A stretch of DNA of 64,000 nucleotides from Poronia punctata (lineage: Eukaryota; Ascomycota; Sordariomycetes; Xylariales; Xylariaceae): positions 1-64,000 of the forward strand of contig MU401568.1 of NCBI GenBank assembly GCA_022579005.1, in the 5' to 3' direction. The notes beneath the pieces are model-generated. The model was not told the origin of the DNA. It made no database searches and saw only the letters and a list, made by a program, of their open reading frames with translations. The translations under genes and the position numbers were made by a program. The first letter of the stretch is position 1. Each line of letters begins with the position of its first letter. This document shows positions 51,656 through 62,468 of the stretch, in pieces.

Positions 51656-54532
51656 ATGGAATCCTCACGAATATTCGTGCGTGGGCTACCGCCAACAATC
51701 ACTGGTCAGTTGTCACTCATTATTGCTTAGCCATCATAGTTAACATTTGTCTTCATAGAGGCCGACATACGGAAACACTTTGGTGTCAAAGGCCATATAT
51801 CTGATGTCAAGTGCTTCCCAAATAGGAGGATTGGCTATGTCGGGTTCCAAACACCCCAAGAGGCTGCTGAGGCTGTCAGATATTTCAACCGGACATTCAT
51901 TCGGATGTCAAAGATAAATGTTGAGCTGGCAAAACCTGTAAGTCCCTGCCTTGGCTTGGCAAAAGGACAATTGGACGAAACTGACATTGAGACTCATCAG
52001 ATTGCAGATCCTTCACTGTCCAAACCTGAACACTCTTCAAATGGATCGAGGAAGACAGGTTTGCCCAGCAAGTCAGCGGTACAGTCAACAACGACTGAGG
52101 AAGAAACCGATGCACAGGCGAAGAAACGGAAGCGGGAGGACCTGGACGAATCTGACCCAAAGCTTCGGGAGTTCTTGACGGTTATGCAGTCGAAAAAGAT
52201 CTCGGATGACAAGATGCAGGGGCTTGAGAACGGGTTGTCAATTGAGCCACCAAAAAAGAAACATGCTGCCTCCAACGAAGATGAACCTGATGACGAATAC
52301 CAGCCATTGCCGGCACTGTCTGCAAAGCCCGCATCGACACCACCGACCGAACTGTTGCAGAGTGAAAGACCAGCGGCACCTGTCACCGGCCCGCCTGGTC
52401 CTCCTGCAATGGCAACCGGCGAGGTGCTTGACGAGCCAGGCTCGCAGGCTGTTAATCCTACACCCAAGGAGGCGACGGCCGCGGGCGATGACGATGACGA
52501 TTGGCTACGTAGTAGAACGAACAGGCTCCTGGACCTCACTGATGATGGTGATATTCCATCGATACGACCACAACCGCCGTCAGGATCGACTACTCAGGTC
52601 ATTGCACCGCCAGTGCCAAAAGACCACGAAATGAAAGAAGCCTTCGATGAAGGCTCAGAAAAGGTGCCAGAGAATAAAGAAGCTACAGAGCCACAGGATT
52701 CGGCCATTGAAGCTATTCGAAAAACTGCGAGGGTATTCTGTCGGAATCTGCCCTATACGGCCACTACCGAAGATCTGAGAGCGCATTTCGAACAGTTCGG
52801 CGAAGTTGAAGAGGTGAGCTAATATTTCCTTTCTTTCTTCGTTCGATTCTATGATGAAGCCCAGATAGGGACAGCTGAATCTTTTGATGCGAACCCTGGG
52901 CCAGTATTTTAGTAGATGCTCTGGTATCTGAGAATCTCCCTTTATTCATCGATAATCATCCCTGAGCTGTTGTTCCATTCTTGCTAAGATGAATATAGAT
53001 CCATGTTCCAACCGATGCGACAAACCATAATCGCGGGGTATGTTTCGCGCCTTTATTGAATCTTCTTCAGGCACTGTGCTCACATTACCTTTCAGATGGG
53101 GTATGTCTTGTTTCAAGACCCAGAGGATGCAATCAAAGCGTTCCAAGCCGATCGTACTACATTTCAGGGTAGAATTCTACACGTATTGCCAGGCAAGGCT
53201 AAACCCGGCCAACTGGACGAGTTTGCTATTGCCAAGCTTCCCCTGAAGCAGCAGAACCTGATCAGGAAAAGGAACAAAGCAGCTGCTTCGACATGGTCGT
53301 GGAATTCGCTTTACTTGTCACAAGATGCTGTCAATACGTCGGTAGCCGAACGTCTCGGCGTTTCCAAGAGCGAATTATTGGATCCGACCAGTAGCGATGC
53401 CGCCGTGAAACAAGCACTTGCAGAGTCAGAGACGATTCAAGACACGAAGTCGTACTTTACCGCGAATGGGGTCAATCTAGAGTCCTTCAAGACCAAGCCT
53501 CGATGTGACGACGTCATCCTAGTCAAGAATCTGGAGGCAAACACCAAACCCGAGGATATCAGGGCTCTATTTGAAGAACACGGAAGAGTGTTGCGGGTAC
53601 TGGTGCCTCCTACCGGCGTAATCGCCGTCGTCCAGTTTGCTTCGTCATCTGATGGAAAACGAGCATTTGGGAAATTGGCGTACAGACGTTTCGGCTCTTC
53701 CCAATTATTCCTGGAAAAGGCGCCCCGGGACCTGTTCACTACACAACTGACAGAAGCTACTAACGACACGGCAGCACCAGAAAAAACAGCAGTCCAGAAG
53801 GTATCGGCATCGGATCTCCTGGAGGAACAACCACAGTCGTCGACGGACGCTACATTGTTCGTAAAGAACTTGAATTTTGAAACAACGACGAGCGCACTCG
53901 CCGAAGCCTTCCAGCATCTGGAAGGATTTAAGAGCGCGGTGGTGAGGATGAAGAAGGACACCAAACGACCGGGCCAGATGCTTTCCATGGGCTTCGGCTT
54001 TGTTACCTTTGAGAATAGTGACTTGGCCGCAGCAGCCGCGACTGCGATGGACGGGCATGCCTTGCAAGGTCATAAACTAAGCGTCAGAGCTTCACATCGT
54101 GGTCTGGACGCGGCCGAGGAGCGGAAGAAGAAGGAAGAAAGTGCTAACAAAGCCACATCGACCCTCATAGTGAAGAACTTGCCATTCCAGGCGAACAAGC
54201 GGGAGATCAAGACGCTCTTCTCGGCATATGCTCAGATCAAGGCCGTAAGGATGCCGAAGAAGTTCAACCACACCGGAAGAGGCTTCGCATTTGTGGACTT
54301 CTCATCAAGCAAAGAGGCAGCTTCGGCATTGCAGGCGTTGGAAGGCACCCATCTCCTCGGCCGTCGCCTTATCCTACAATATGCCGAAGCCGATGCAGTC
54401 GACGCCGAAGAAGAGATTGCCAAGATGCAGAAGAAAGTGGGTGGACAGGTCAACAAGGTTGCACTGCAAGAACTTACAGGCCAAGGCCGGAAGAAGTTCA
54501 ATGTCGGCGGAGACGGAGACGAGGGAGAGTAA
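51656..54532 (+). CDS. mrd1: Mrd1, multiple RNA-binding domain protein for 18S rRNA processing
   Basis: Five exons (51656-51704, 51759-51937, 52001-52813, 52999-53037, 53096-54532) encode 838 residues. Mrd1 binds pre-rRNA and U3 snoRNA in the nucleolus and is needed for the early cleavages that release 18S rRNA. Five RRMs are visible with RNP motifs: RRM1 about 3-76 (RIFVRGLPPTIT), RRM2 about 317-395 (RVFCRNLPYTATTEDL), RRM3 about 498-570 (VILVKNLEANTKPEDI), RRM4 about 610-695 (TLFVKNLNFETTTSAL, GFGFVTF) and RRM5 about 714-790 (TLIVKNLPFQANKREI, GFAFVDF). A long acidic, Pro-rich linker joins RRM1 and RRM2. Exon 4 has only 13 codons and supplies the loop of RRM2. The second intron (51938-52000) is 63 nt with no stop, so retention would add 21 residues. 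Confidence 0.95.
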
Positions 54533-55718
54533 TTGGCGACAGTCGGGCGGGTCTATATTCATTCTTCCTTTTTTGCTTTCTTCCCTTTGCTCAGCCTGTG
54601 TCGATAAATATGTCACTAGAGCAAAGCACTTTAGTGACAGCCGTGAGTGAGTATTGCCGTTCTGGGAAGAAGTTAGTCAGACTGTCTGGGGTTCATTAGG
54701 TGTCACATCAGCCTCCCTGGCAGAAAGCGTTGGAGGGGGGTCCCACACCACCCACACCCAGGGCTACCAGGGCTACCAGAGCCCCATAACGATCCGACCA
54801 GACGGTTCCGTATGCAGGCCAGCCGGGCACGCATCTCCAACAGTGAAATAAAAAGGTAATGTAACTACATATACCTATGTTAATTGACAGGGAGGTCCCG
54901 CATATGCCCACGCTGGACATCCCGGTCCCTCTCCTCCCCTGTCAGGCCGGCAAGGGGAGTTGAGGATCGGGATGTACTTGTCGCTGCCCTTCTGGACATG
55001 ACGATCTATGTATTGGTACGTTAGTCAAAGTCACATTCCCTTTGGCCCCAACAGGGCTTGAGCCGCGAGTGCAAGGTAGGTGCCGGCTCTAGAGAATGGG
55101 AAAGGGTGGGGACTACATATAAAAATACATGACAAGAATTCCCAAAATTAAACATTCCCCAGTATCCGTTGTTGTTGTTTCGTCTACACTCTAGATCCTA
55201 GTCCCCCCGCGTGCCAGTTGTGTGGACTCTTTTTGCCATGGGTTCCTCTGCTCCCCCCCCCTCCCCCCCTCCTACGATGGGTGGCGTTCTGCAGTGTCTT
55301 GGGGGGGTTTTCCTCAACACGCCCTTGATAAACGGTTAGCGGGAGAAGGGTTTCGGTCTTCAACTATGGGACACTTCCTAGGGCGTATCCTGCGGCCTAT
55401 TCGGTTTTACATTTTTTCGATAGTACCGACGTTCCTTGCTATCGAGTATGTGTGTGTGAGATGGTGAGTTCTACCTATCTTGTTCATTCATATAAGATAT
55501 GGGATCGTCATATACTTTACATGCCAACGCCCCTGACTGAAAGACTGTATTTCTCAGATGTGTCCGGATGCTCTTATTTGCTCGCCACTCCCATTCCTTT
55601 CTTTACATATCTTAATCTGCTCCCCAGCGTTCTTGACTTTTATTCAGGCATCCATTCCAAATTCTCCGTCTTTACATGAAGCATTCTTCACTGTCTCTCA
55701 TTCATCACCTGGTTGACG
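54533..55718. promoter_or_regulatory. abaA upstream region with CATTCY sites
   Basis: About 1.2 kb between MRD1 and abaA. On the plus strand CATTCC or CATTCT occurs at 55034, 55153, 55592, 55653 and 55682, the last three within 130 bases of the abaA start. CATTCY is the binding site established for AbaA of Aspergillus nidulans, where it includes autoregulation. The tract is pyrimidine-rich, which raises the chance frequency. A C-run at about 55250-55270 is the only repeat. Confidence 0.45.
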
Positions 55719-58700
55719 ATGCAGCTCCCACGGTCGGTCGTGCCGTCTCAGAGGTATTCCCCGGCATCAGACTACGCATATGAGAATCATGTTCACGAAG
55801 GGGTCCCCGTCGCAAGACAACCTCTAGGCGAGTCAACCGGAAACATCCAACCTCATAACCTCACCGCGGCTTTGTGGTGTAATCAGCTGTCTCTCTCACC
55901 TCATATCCATCCCATCCCGACTCCCATATTACCCTCCCAGGCCTTGACGTCGAGTTATGGTACCAGCCTACGAGGCGAACGCTCCCTCCATCGAAATGTT
56001 TCTCTACACGAGTTACCGATGGGGAGTCAGGGGGGGAGGAAGAACCCCATCTATCATCACAAGAACTTTGCAGATTACCGGAATAAGGTGATGCAGAAGG
56101 AACTCGACAAGGAGCATACAGTATGGCCGGATTGGTTAGAAGACGCCTTTCTCGACGGTATGTATTCCTCCCTTCCAAAAAGCCGGTATTTTGTAGGTAT
56201 GTGTAATGAAAAACTGACAGAACATGGTCCAGCTCTGCTTCTTATCCCCCAGTTAGGACGGAAGAAGTTTAGCTCGAAGACGGTTCTATATGGTCGAAAC
56301 ATGTTGATCTCGGAGTATCTATGGATCTATCATTGGACTCTCCATCCTCCCAAGAAGGGAGAGTTGATCCCGTCCGGGAAGCAGAGGGAGAAGACGAGAA
56401 GCAACCCCCACGGCCATCCGATGTTTAGGTCTAGGAAACAAGTTTCTAGCCATATACAGGTGTTGAAGGGATTCTTCCCAACACTCTCTACATGTACGTG
56501 CCTCTTCTTTTCAAGTCGGACGGTTCGTCGTCGTCATGCTGATAGCCCACTGGTCCCCAGTCCACTTTATCTTCCCAAGACAGAAGGATGGGCTTGACGA
56601 AGACAAGAGGATGGCCAGGGAAGAAGAGGATACCGAGTCGTTTAAACACAACCGGGTCCTCATCTCCATCGCCGACGGGCGACTGCCGGATGAGCGACCG
56701 AATTACGAATACTTCTCGCGGCTTTTGAATGCGGAGAATGATGTCTTCATCCGTCCGAAGCAATGTTGGATTTTTGTATCCTCGTCCAAGACAAGCATGA
56801 AGGAGAAGACGACGACGTTGGCGGACGGGACGACGAAGAAGCAAGTCACGGCCCATCACCCCGACGGTCTAACCCTGACAGAAACCGACTATCCTCATCT
56901 CAAGCTCAACGGAGGCAAGGATTACAAAGACTTGCCGCGACAGGGAAACAACCCGACTGTCCTATTACACGAGTATACACGGTGTCTTGCCCAGAGGGAA
57001 TCATCATCGGTCAAGGAGATCTCGAGCAAGTGGGACGCCAGATTTCCCGATCTCGGGGAAAAGCTGACGGCCGCTCTCGACGCGACGCAGCCGGGGGACG
57101 AACTCACTTCCCGCTGCGTCGTCGGCCCTTGCGACACGTTTCACTTTGAGACGGTGCTGGACTTGCATGCGACTTCCAAGTTCCCGCCGGGCTCGGATCT
57201 GAACGGACTGGTCGAGTTTACCATCTGCCGGCCTGATCTCCACGGCCACAGTTGGCGATCGAAAACATGCGTCATCAAGCCCGACGAGCTGTACATGGCG
57301 GATACGGAGAACGAGAACTGGGACCAGAACAGCTCTATCGATGTGATCCCGGCCCATCGGGTAAGCTGTGCCGGCACGGGTCGATGCGATTGTACGAGTA
57401 GGGGTAGTCGTGATACCATCTCGATCCCATTTCCGGCCAGCAGCTGGGCCAACACCTTCATCAAGCTCGCGCCGTACGTAACAGCCGAGCGGGAGCGAAA
57501 AGAACGAGAGCGGGCGACACGGGAAGCTGGGTCTATGAACGGTCGAGCCGAACGCGAGGCAGCCCGGGCCAAGAAGGAAAACGAGGCGTCGTCGACAAAC
57601 CCAAAGCCGAAAGAAGCTTGTCCAAAAGATCTACTCTCCCAAGTTGCCATGTACCAAGAAATATGGTCGGCGCCCCCGAGCGAGGCGACAGACAAGATTA
57701 GCAAAACCGAAGAGGCGGCGCCGAGACGAACGCGTGCATCCTGGACAAGACGTGCGGTGATTCTTTGGACATTTGTTCCCGTTCATGAGAAAGCCGACGA
57801 TAGGGGTAAGACGACATCTATATCGCCAGGAACGAACTGGCGCTTCCTTACCAAGGTTGACCCTACGTCTTCGTATCACCAGCAACAAGCATATATCTCT
57901 GGTTCGGCGAGCAAGCCTATTATCTCTCGGGACCATGTGATGAGTCCCAACCCACCATTTGTACATCATATCAACGCCGCCATGCAGGAGAATTTCAGTG
58001 CTGCTACATATGATCCTAACTCGACAACAGCCTACGGACTGCTTCATACTCATCCGGGCCAGCAGCAGAAGCAACGACACCAATTCCATCAGCATCAACA
58101 TGACCCGCAGACCGCCGGCGGCTTGAACCCTGCGCTGGAAGTATATCCCCACGGACTCGAAACCCCACCTCGCACAGGGTATCACCATAACAGTCCGGAC
58201 GGGAACAGTATCAAGATCGAACCATCCCACACATTACATCATCATATAAGCTTCATGTCGGACGGATCTGCCGGCACGGACCAAAGTCTTCTCGGGCCAG
58301 AACAACATGCGGATCCTTCCTTTCTCGATGTAGTTCCCGGATACACATTCCCAGATCTCACAGCAGCAACAACAGCACGATATAACATGGATACCGGTAC
58401 TTCAGGATGGGTCGACACAGGGAATAGTAATCAGTGGGCAGCTATCGCCGCAGCTGCAGTAGGTCACCATGCACACTCACAACCTACCGATCATGAAGAT
58501 ATCAGTTCTTCCGGCACTGTCGAACATCATCACCCTCATCATCACCACGACAATACTACTACTACTACTACTACTAATAATCCATGGGGATCATGGCCAA
58601 CAACAGTCTCAGGTCCAGGGGAATATAATACCCGAGAAACATGCAACAATAACAATCTATGGGACGAAGGGACTTCATTCGACACGATGCCGCCACATCA

Positions 58701-58989
58701 CGACGGCCAGAATAACCACAACAATAACAACTACGTATTAAACAACAACACGCAGCAGTCTCAATCTCCTCCTTCTCCTTTACTACAGGTGCTTGGTCGT
58801 AAGAGATCACGCACAGAAACAGACACGGAGATAGGAGAGGGATATGATAATGATGATCAGAATCAGCCTGCTAGGAAGATATCACGTACAAATCAACCTG
58901 GATCTGGATCTTCGCCATTATCATCATCATCATCATCAGCAGCAGCAGCAGCACATGAATTTGTATCTGGTGGTGGGGTCTATGTATGA
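55719..58989 (+). CDS. abaA: AbaA, TEA/ATTS-domain conidiation transcription factor
   Basis: Three exons (55719-56157, 56233-56493, 56561-58989) encode 1042 residues. AbaA controls phialide and conidium formation downstream of BrlA in aspergilli and acts in conidiation in other ascomycetes. The TEA DNA-binding domain is residues about 132-225: VWPDWLEDAFLD, joined by the first splice to ALLLIPQLGRKKFSS, then GRNMLISEYLW and the recognition helix RKQVSSHIQVLKGFF. The following conserved central region includes WIFVSSSKT, FPASSWANTFIKLAPYVTAERE and RRAVILWTFVPVH...GTNWRFLTKVDPTS, typical of fungal AbaA. The last 250 residues are full of His, Gln, Asn, Thr and Ser runs and make the protein longer than many homologues. 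Start 55719 is the first ATG of the frame; an upstream exon cannot be excluded. Confidence 0.9.
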
Positions 58990-59804
58990 TCACCTCTTAC
59001 ACTGCTGAGAATCTGTTTTTTTCTATTTCATCGGTTGGGAGGAAAGGGGGGAGCTTCTTCTTCATCATCGTTTTGCATTTGATTTGTTTCGTTAACAGTT
59101 CTTCCTCATCGGTAAATCTTAGATGGGAGTTAATGGGGATCGGGTACGGGACAGGGCAGGATCGGGACGACAGGTGTTGGATTTGTTAACGGTGGCATGT
59201 ATAGTCTTGGATTGGACTCTTGCGTATTGATTTAGGATATGGGCTTTTTGGATTTTGGTTTGCTTTGATTTAGGGGAGTAAGTGATCTTAAAGAGACATG
59301 TCTGTCTAAGCAAAGCAGTGAGTAGAAACGATTCATTTGATTGATAGATAGCAAAGAAAATCAAATACCTATCTTTGCATGCATGCAGAGTCTTCTTTCT
59401 CTCTTCTTTTCTTTTCTTTTCTTTTGTGCTCAAATAAGAGGCAAGTACCTACCTAACTAACCTAACCGGCTTTTTCCTCACTTGTCAAATGATCTTCAAC
59501 GCCATGTTTCTTAAAGAAGCTAAATCTCTTGTCTTGACTTGTCTTGTCTTGACTCTGCTTTATAACTAATTACTCCTTGCTATCGATTTAGTAGTAGTAT
59601 TATCATTATTATTTCCAAGACAATCTCCACTTTCTTCTTCTTCTTCTTCTTCTTCTTCTTTTTATCCTCTTCCTCTATATAAACAGACATTGACTTAAAA
59701 TACTTTGCCCTTTGTTTACTCAAAGAGATTAAAAAAAAAAGGGAAAAAAAGGAGGGGGAGGGAAGTGGGTATAGTTCCCAATAACGAATCAATATCATCT
59801 ATAG
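58990..59804. other. abaA 3' UTR and spacer to tRNA-Glu
   Basis: About 800 bases with no gene. Simple repeats include TTTTC copies at about 59402-59425 and a CTT tract at 59628-59660. Confidence 0.5.
59628..59660 (+). repeat. (CTT)n microsatellite
   Basis: About 33 bases of TTC/CTT repeats, an ordinary simple repeat near the tRNA gene. Confidence 0.85.
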
Positions 59805-59876
59805 TCCGGTATAGTGTAACGGCTAACATATCGCGTTTTCACCGCGGGGCTCGGGGTTCGATTCCCCGTACCGGAG
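59805..59876 (+). tRNA. tRNA-Glu (anticodon UUC)
   Basis: 72 bases fold as a tRNA without intron. The acceptor arm is TCCGGTA with TACCGGA, and the discriminator is G at 59876. The D arm includes GTGTAACGGCTAAC (box A). The anticodon stem is TCGCG with CGCGG around the loop TTTTCAC, giving anticodon TTC at 59838-59840. The T arm GGGGTTCGATTCCCC contains a perfect box B. The sequence resembles yeast tRNA-Glu closely. T-runs from about 59884 onward serve as the Pol III terminator. No CCA is encoded, as expected in eukaryotes. Confidence 0.97.
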
Positions 59877-60645
59877 AAGAATTTTCTTTTTCTTTTTCTT
59901 TTTTGTGTCCCTTTATTCTAGCCAGCTAGGTACCTACCTAACTCCGCCCCACTCTTGTGAATTGCCTCAGCGTCTCGGTATAGCAAGCACACAACACACT
60001 CATTACCTAGTCTGGTGTTGTGTGTGTGTACGTACATATGCTGGAAAGCGAGTAATTACCTACCTACCTACCTTAAGCACAATTAAACCTACCAAGCAAG
60101 AAAGCAAGAAAGCGAGCCCTTTCCCCCTTACGCACAATTAACTAACCATTTTACACTCTTACTGTCATAACACATTTATAGCTTTCTATACAAACCAAAC
60201 AAATAAGAGGGCCGGTGAGAACCTAGTGTATGCCTTGGCGATGGACATCTAGTGCAAATAATCAGTTTCATCCGGTCGTTTCGATCATCAAGGAAATGCA
60301 TGGCTCAAAATAGGTACTTTAGGTAAGCTGTCTACTAAACTTAGACTTGGGACCAAAAATTAGTCGGGAAGCTGGGAAATATCAGTGTTAGTTAGAGACG
60401 GTATACATATTTTTCAAGACCCTGACGCCCATCTAAAACGACATATATAAGCAAAATCATTAATGCGATCCCGCTTGCAAAAAATACCAGCTCTTCGTAG
60501 CCCTTTCTGAAGAACATGGCCCCATAGCACAATTTCCCACACGACGCGTCAGGCGGGAACTTATATTCTATAGCAACAAACCCCCATGACAGACCTACGC
60601 ATGCGCACATGTACAAGCCTCCTCGACATCTAGTCCTCCTCTCCT
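59877..60645. other. Spacer between tRNA-Glu and the epsin gene
   Basis: About 770 bases. A TAGGTACCTA palindrome occurs at 59927-59936, followed by (TACC)n words and another such run at 60058-60072. The rest is the epsin 3' UTR. No gene was recognised. Confidence 0.5.
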
Positions 60646-62468
60646 TCAACCTAGTAGGTCGTCCAGACCGCTACCGCCTGTATTTGCGCTACTAGTAGGC
60701 TTCGCTGCATTGTTCGCCGGAGCTCCCCATAGGGATGCACTAGTCTTCTCCTTGGCAAGATCTCCCAACTTGGGCCCGGCCTTGGGTGTGCTAGTCTTTC
60801 TGACGCTAGAGCCGGCTTGACCCCAGAGGTTGGCGAATGGATCGGCGCCAGAGCTGGCCTTTGCTACAGCCGGAGCAGCTGGCTTATTTAGGGCAGACAT
60901 GCCCGAAGGCGTGGCCCCCGCAGAGATAGACCCTGTCCTGTTTCCAGACGCCCCCGTCGTCTGGGGAATTTGTACCGACTGGAAGTAGTTCGGGGCTGCT
61001 GCTTGATATCCAGTTGGCTTAGGCGCCGAGGGCACGCCAGAGACTGGGGGCACATTGAATGAAGAATAGTTGGCGACTGGCGTAGGATTGGAGCTGGGTG
61101 GAGGTGACACTGATGACATTATGCTAGACAGACTCGCTTGCTGGGGTCCCGATACCGGCTTCGGGGCGGCAAATTGAGTTGTCGAATGGGCCGAAGAGGT
61201 CATGAGTGGCGATTGGATGGCGAAATTATTCGTCGGTGCAGGCGCCGGCGCAGCGGGGGTTGCGGATTGGAAGTCATCAAAGTCGTCGTCATCTTCGTTT
61301 ATGGGGTTAGACAAGGCGGCCAGGCCCGAGCCGCCCGCTGATGCTGCTGTACTGGACGATGCCGCAGGGGCCGGGGCAGGTTCGTCAAAAGAAAAGAGAT
61401 CCACCTCGGGTTCTTTCTTCTTGGGCGGCTGGGCCGGCGTCGTCTTTTTGGCCCCTACCCGCTCAGCCCTCTCAGGTTGCTTCGAACGGGACGAGCTCGA
61501 CTTGGGTGCGCCCTCGTCATACTCGTCATACTCTTCGAATTTATCCGCACGACTGCCGCTATCTCGCCATTCGTCTGATTGTCCCCCGAAACCGCCGCCG
61601 TCACCGTAGACACCGCCAGAATAACCGCCGTAACCTCCGGATTCGGGACCGAATCCCCCGTACCTGCTGCTGGAAGAGAAACCACCCATTGTTCCTCCTT
61701 CTACACCCGTGTATTTGGCCTTGTTCGTCCTCGCTTTCTTTCTCTCGGTCCGGATTCGATCCACGTCGCTAAGGAGCTCGGCCAATTCCTTGGCGCGGTT
61801 GCGAACATTGATGCCCTGATCTTTTCCGTTCTGATCGATAAAATGGAACTGCCGAAGCATCTTGAGGAGGGTGATGTGGCCCCTGGCATCGTCTATCACT
61901 CTCTCAGAACCATGCTTGATAAGGAACTCAAGCAGCTGTAGTGCTTTATAGATTTGCCGCCATTCTTCCGCTGACTTCTCTGTAAAACGACGGTAGATCA
62001 TTGGCATGATCTCATTCAGGTTTTGACTGCAAACGTGAGTACGTGACTCTCTGGGTCGCAAGCGGGGGTCGGGGCTTTGGACGTACTAGTTGAATGTTCC
62101 ATTGGCGATTTCTTGCATCAAGGTGGAGGATGCGCCCCAAGGTTCGTTGTTCGTCGCTTCACGGACCTGATCATGACAGCCGGGTTAATAAGTACAAGGT
62201 CTCTAAATTGAATTGGAAGGATCGCGCGGAATAACTTGATAAGCTTACCTTGGCCTCCATTTCGGTGTAATTCATGACGGCTGCATGTCCCGGTGGTATT
62301 AGCGACCGCTCGCGGAGATGGCCTTGTCAGGCAGCGGGAAGAGGGAGGGGGCCAGTTGGCCATTTGCTTGGGGCGGATCCACGCACCATTTTGGACCTTG
62401 CGAACACCTGCCTTGATGTCATACAAGGTGAGGTTGGACACTTGGTCCTTTAAGTTGTTGAAGTCCAT
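60646..62468 (-). CDS. ent3: ENTH-domain epsin, Ent3/epsinR type
   Basis: Four exons on the minus strand (62468-62387, 62280-62249, 62166-62087, 62026-60646) encode 524 residues. Ent3-type epsins bind phosphoinositides and act as clathrin adaptors at the trans-Golgi and endosomes. The ENTH domain is residues about 5-150: LYDIKAGVRKVQNAVMNYTEMEAKVREATNNE, then PWGASSTLMQEIANGTFNYQNLNEIMPMIYRRF and RQIYKALQLLEFLIKHGSERV. The tail is disordered and rich in Gly, Ser, Ala and Pro. It holds DLFSFDEP and an acidic DDDDFDDFQSA motif of the kind bound by gamma-adaptin or GGA ears, while no ubiquitin-interacting motif was seen. That combination favours Ent3 over Ent1/2. The start at MDFNNLKDQV was preferred over upstream in-frame codons because it matches the family. 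Confidence 0.9.

Noticed and set aside
57361..57447. Possible intron in abaA starting GTAAGC
   Set aside because: Candidate acceptors do not keep the phase of the conserved SSWANTFIKLAP segment, and the frame is open throughout, so it was left as coding.
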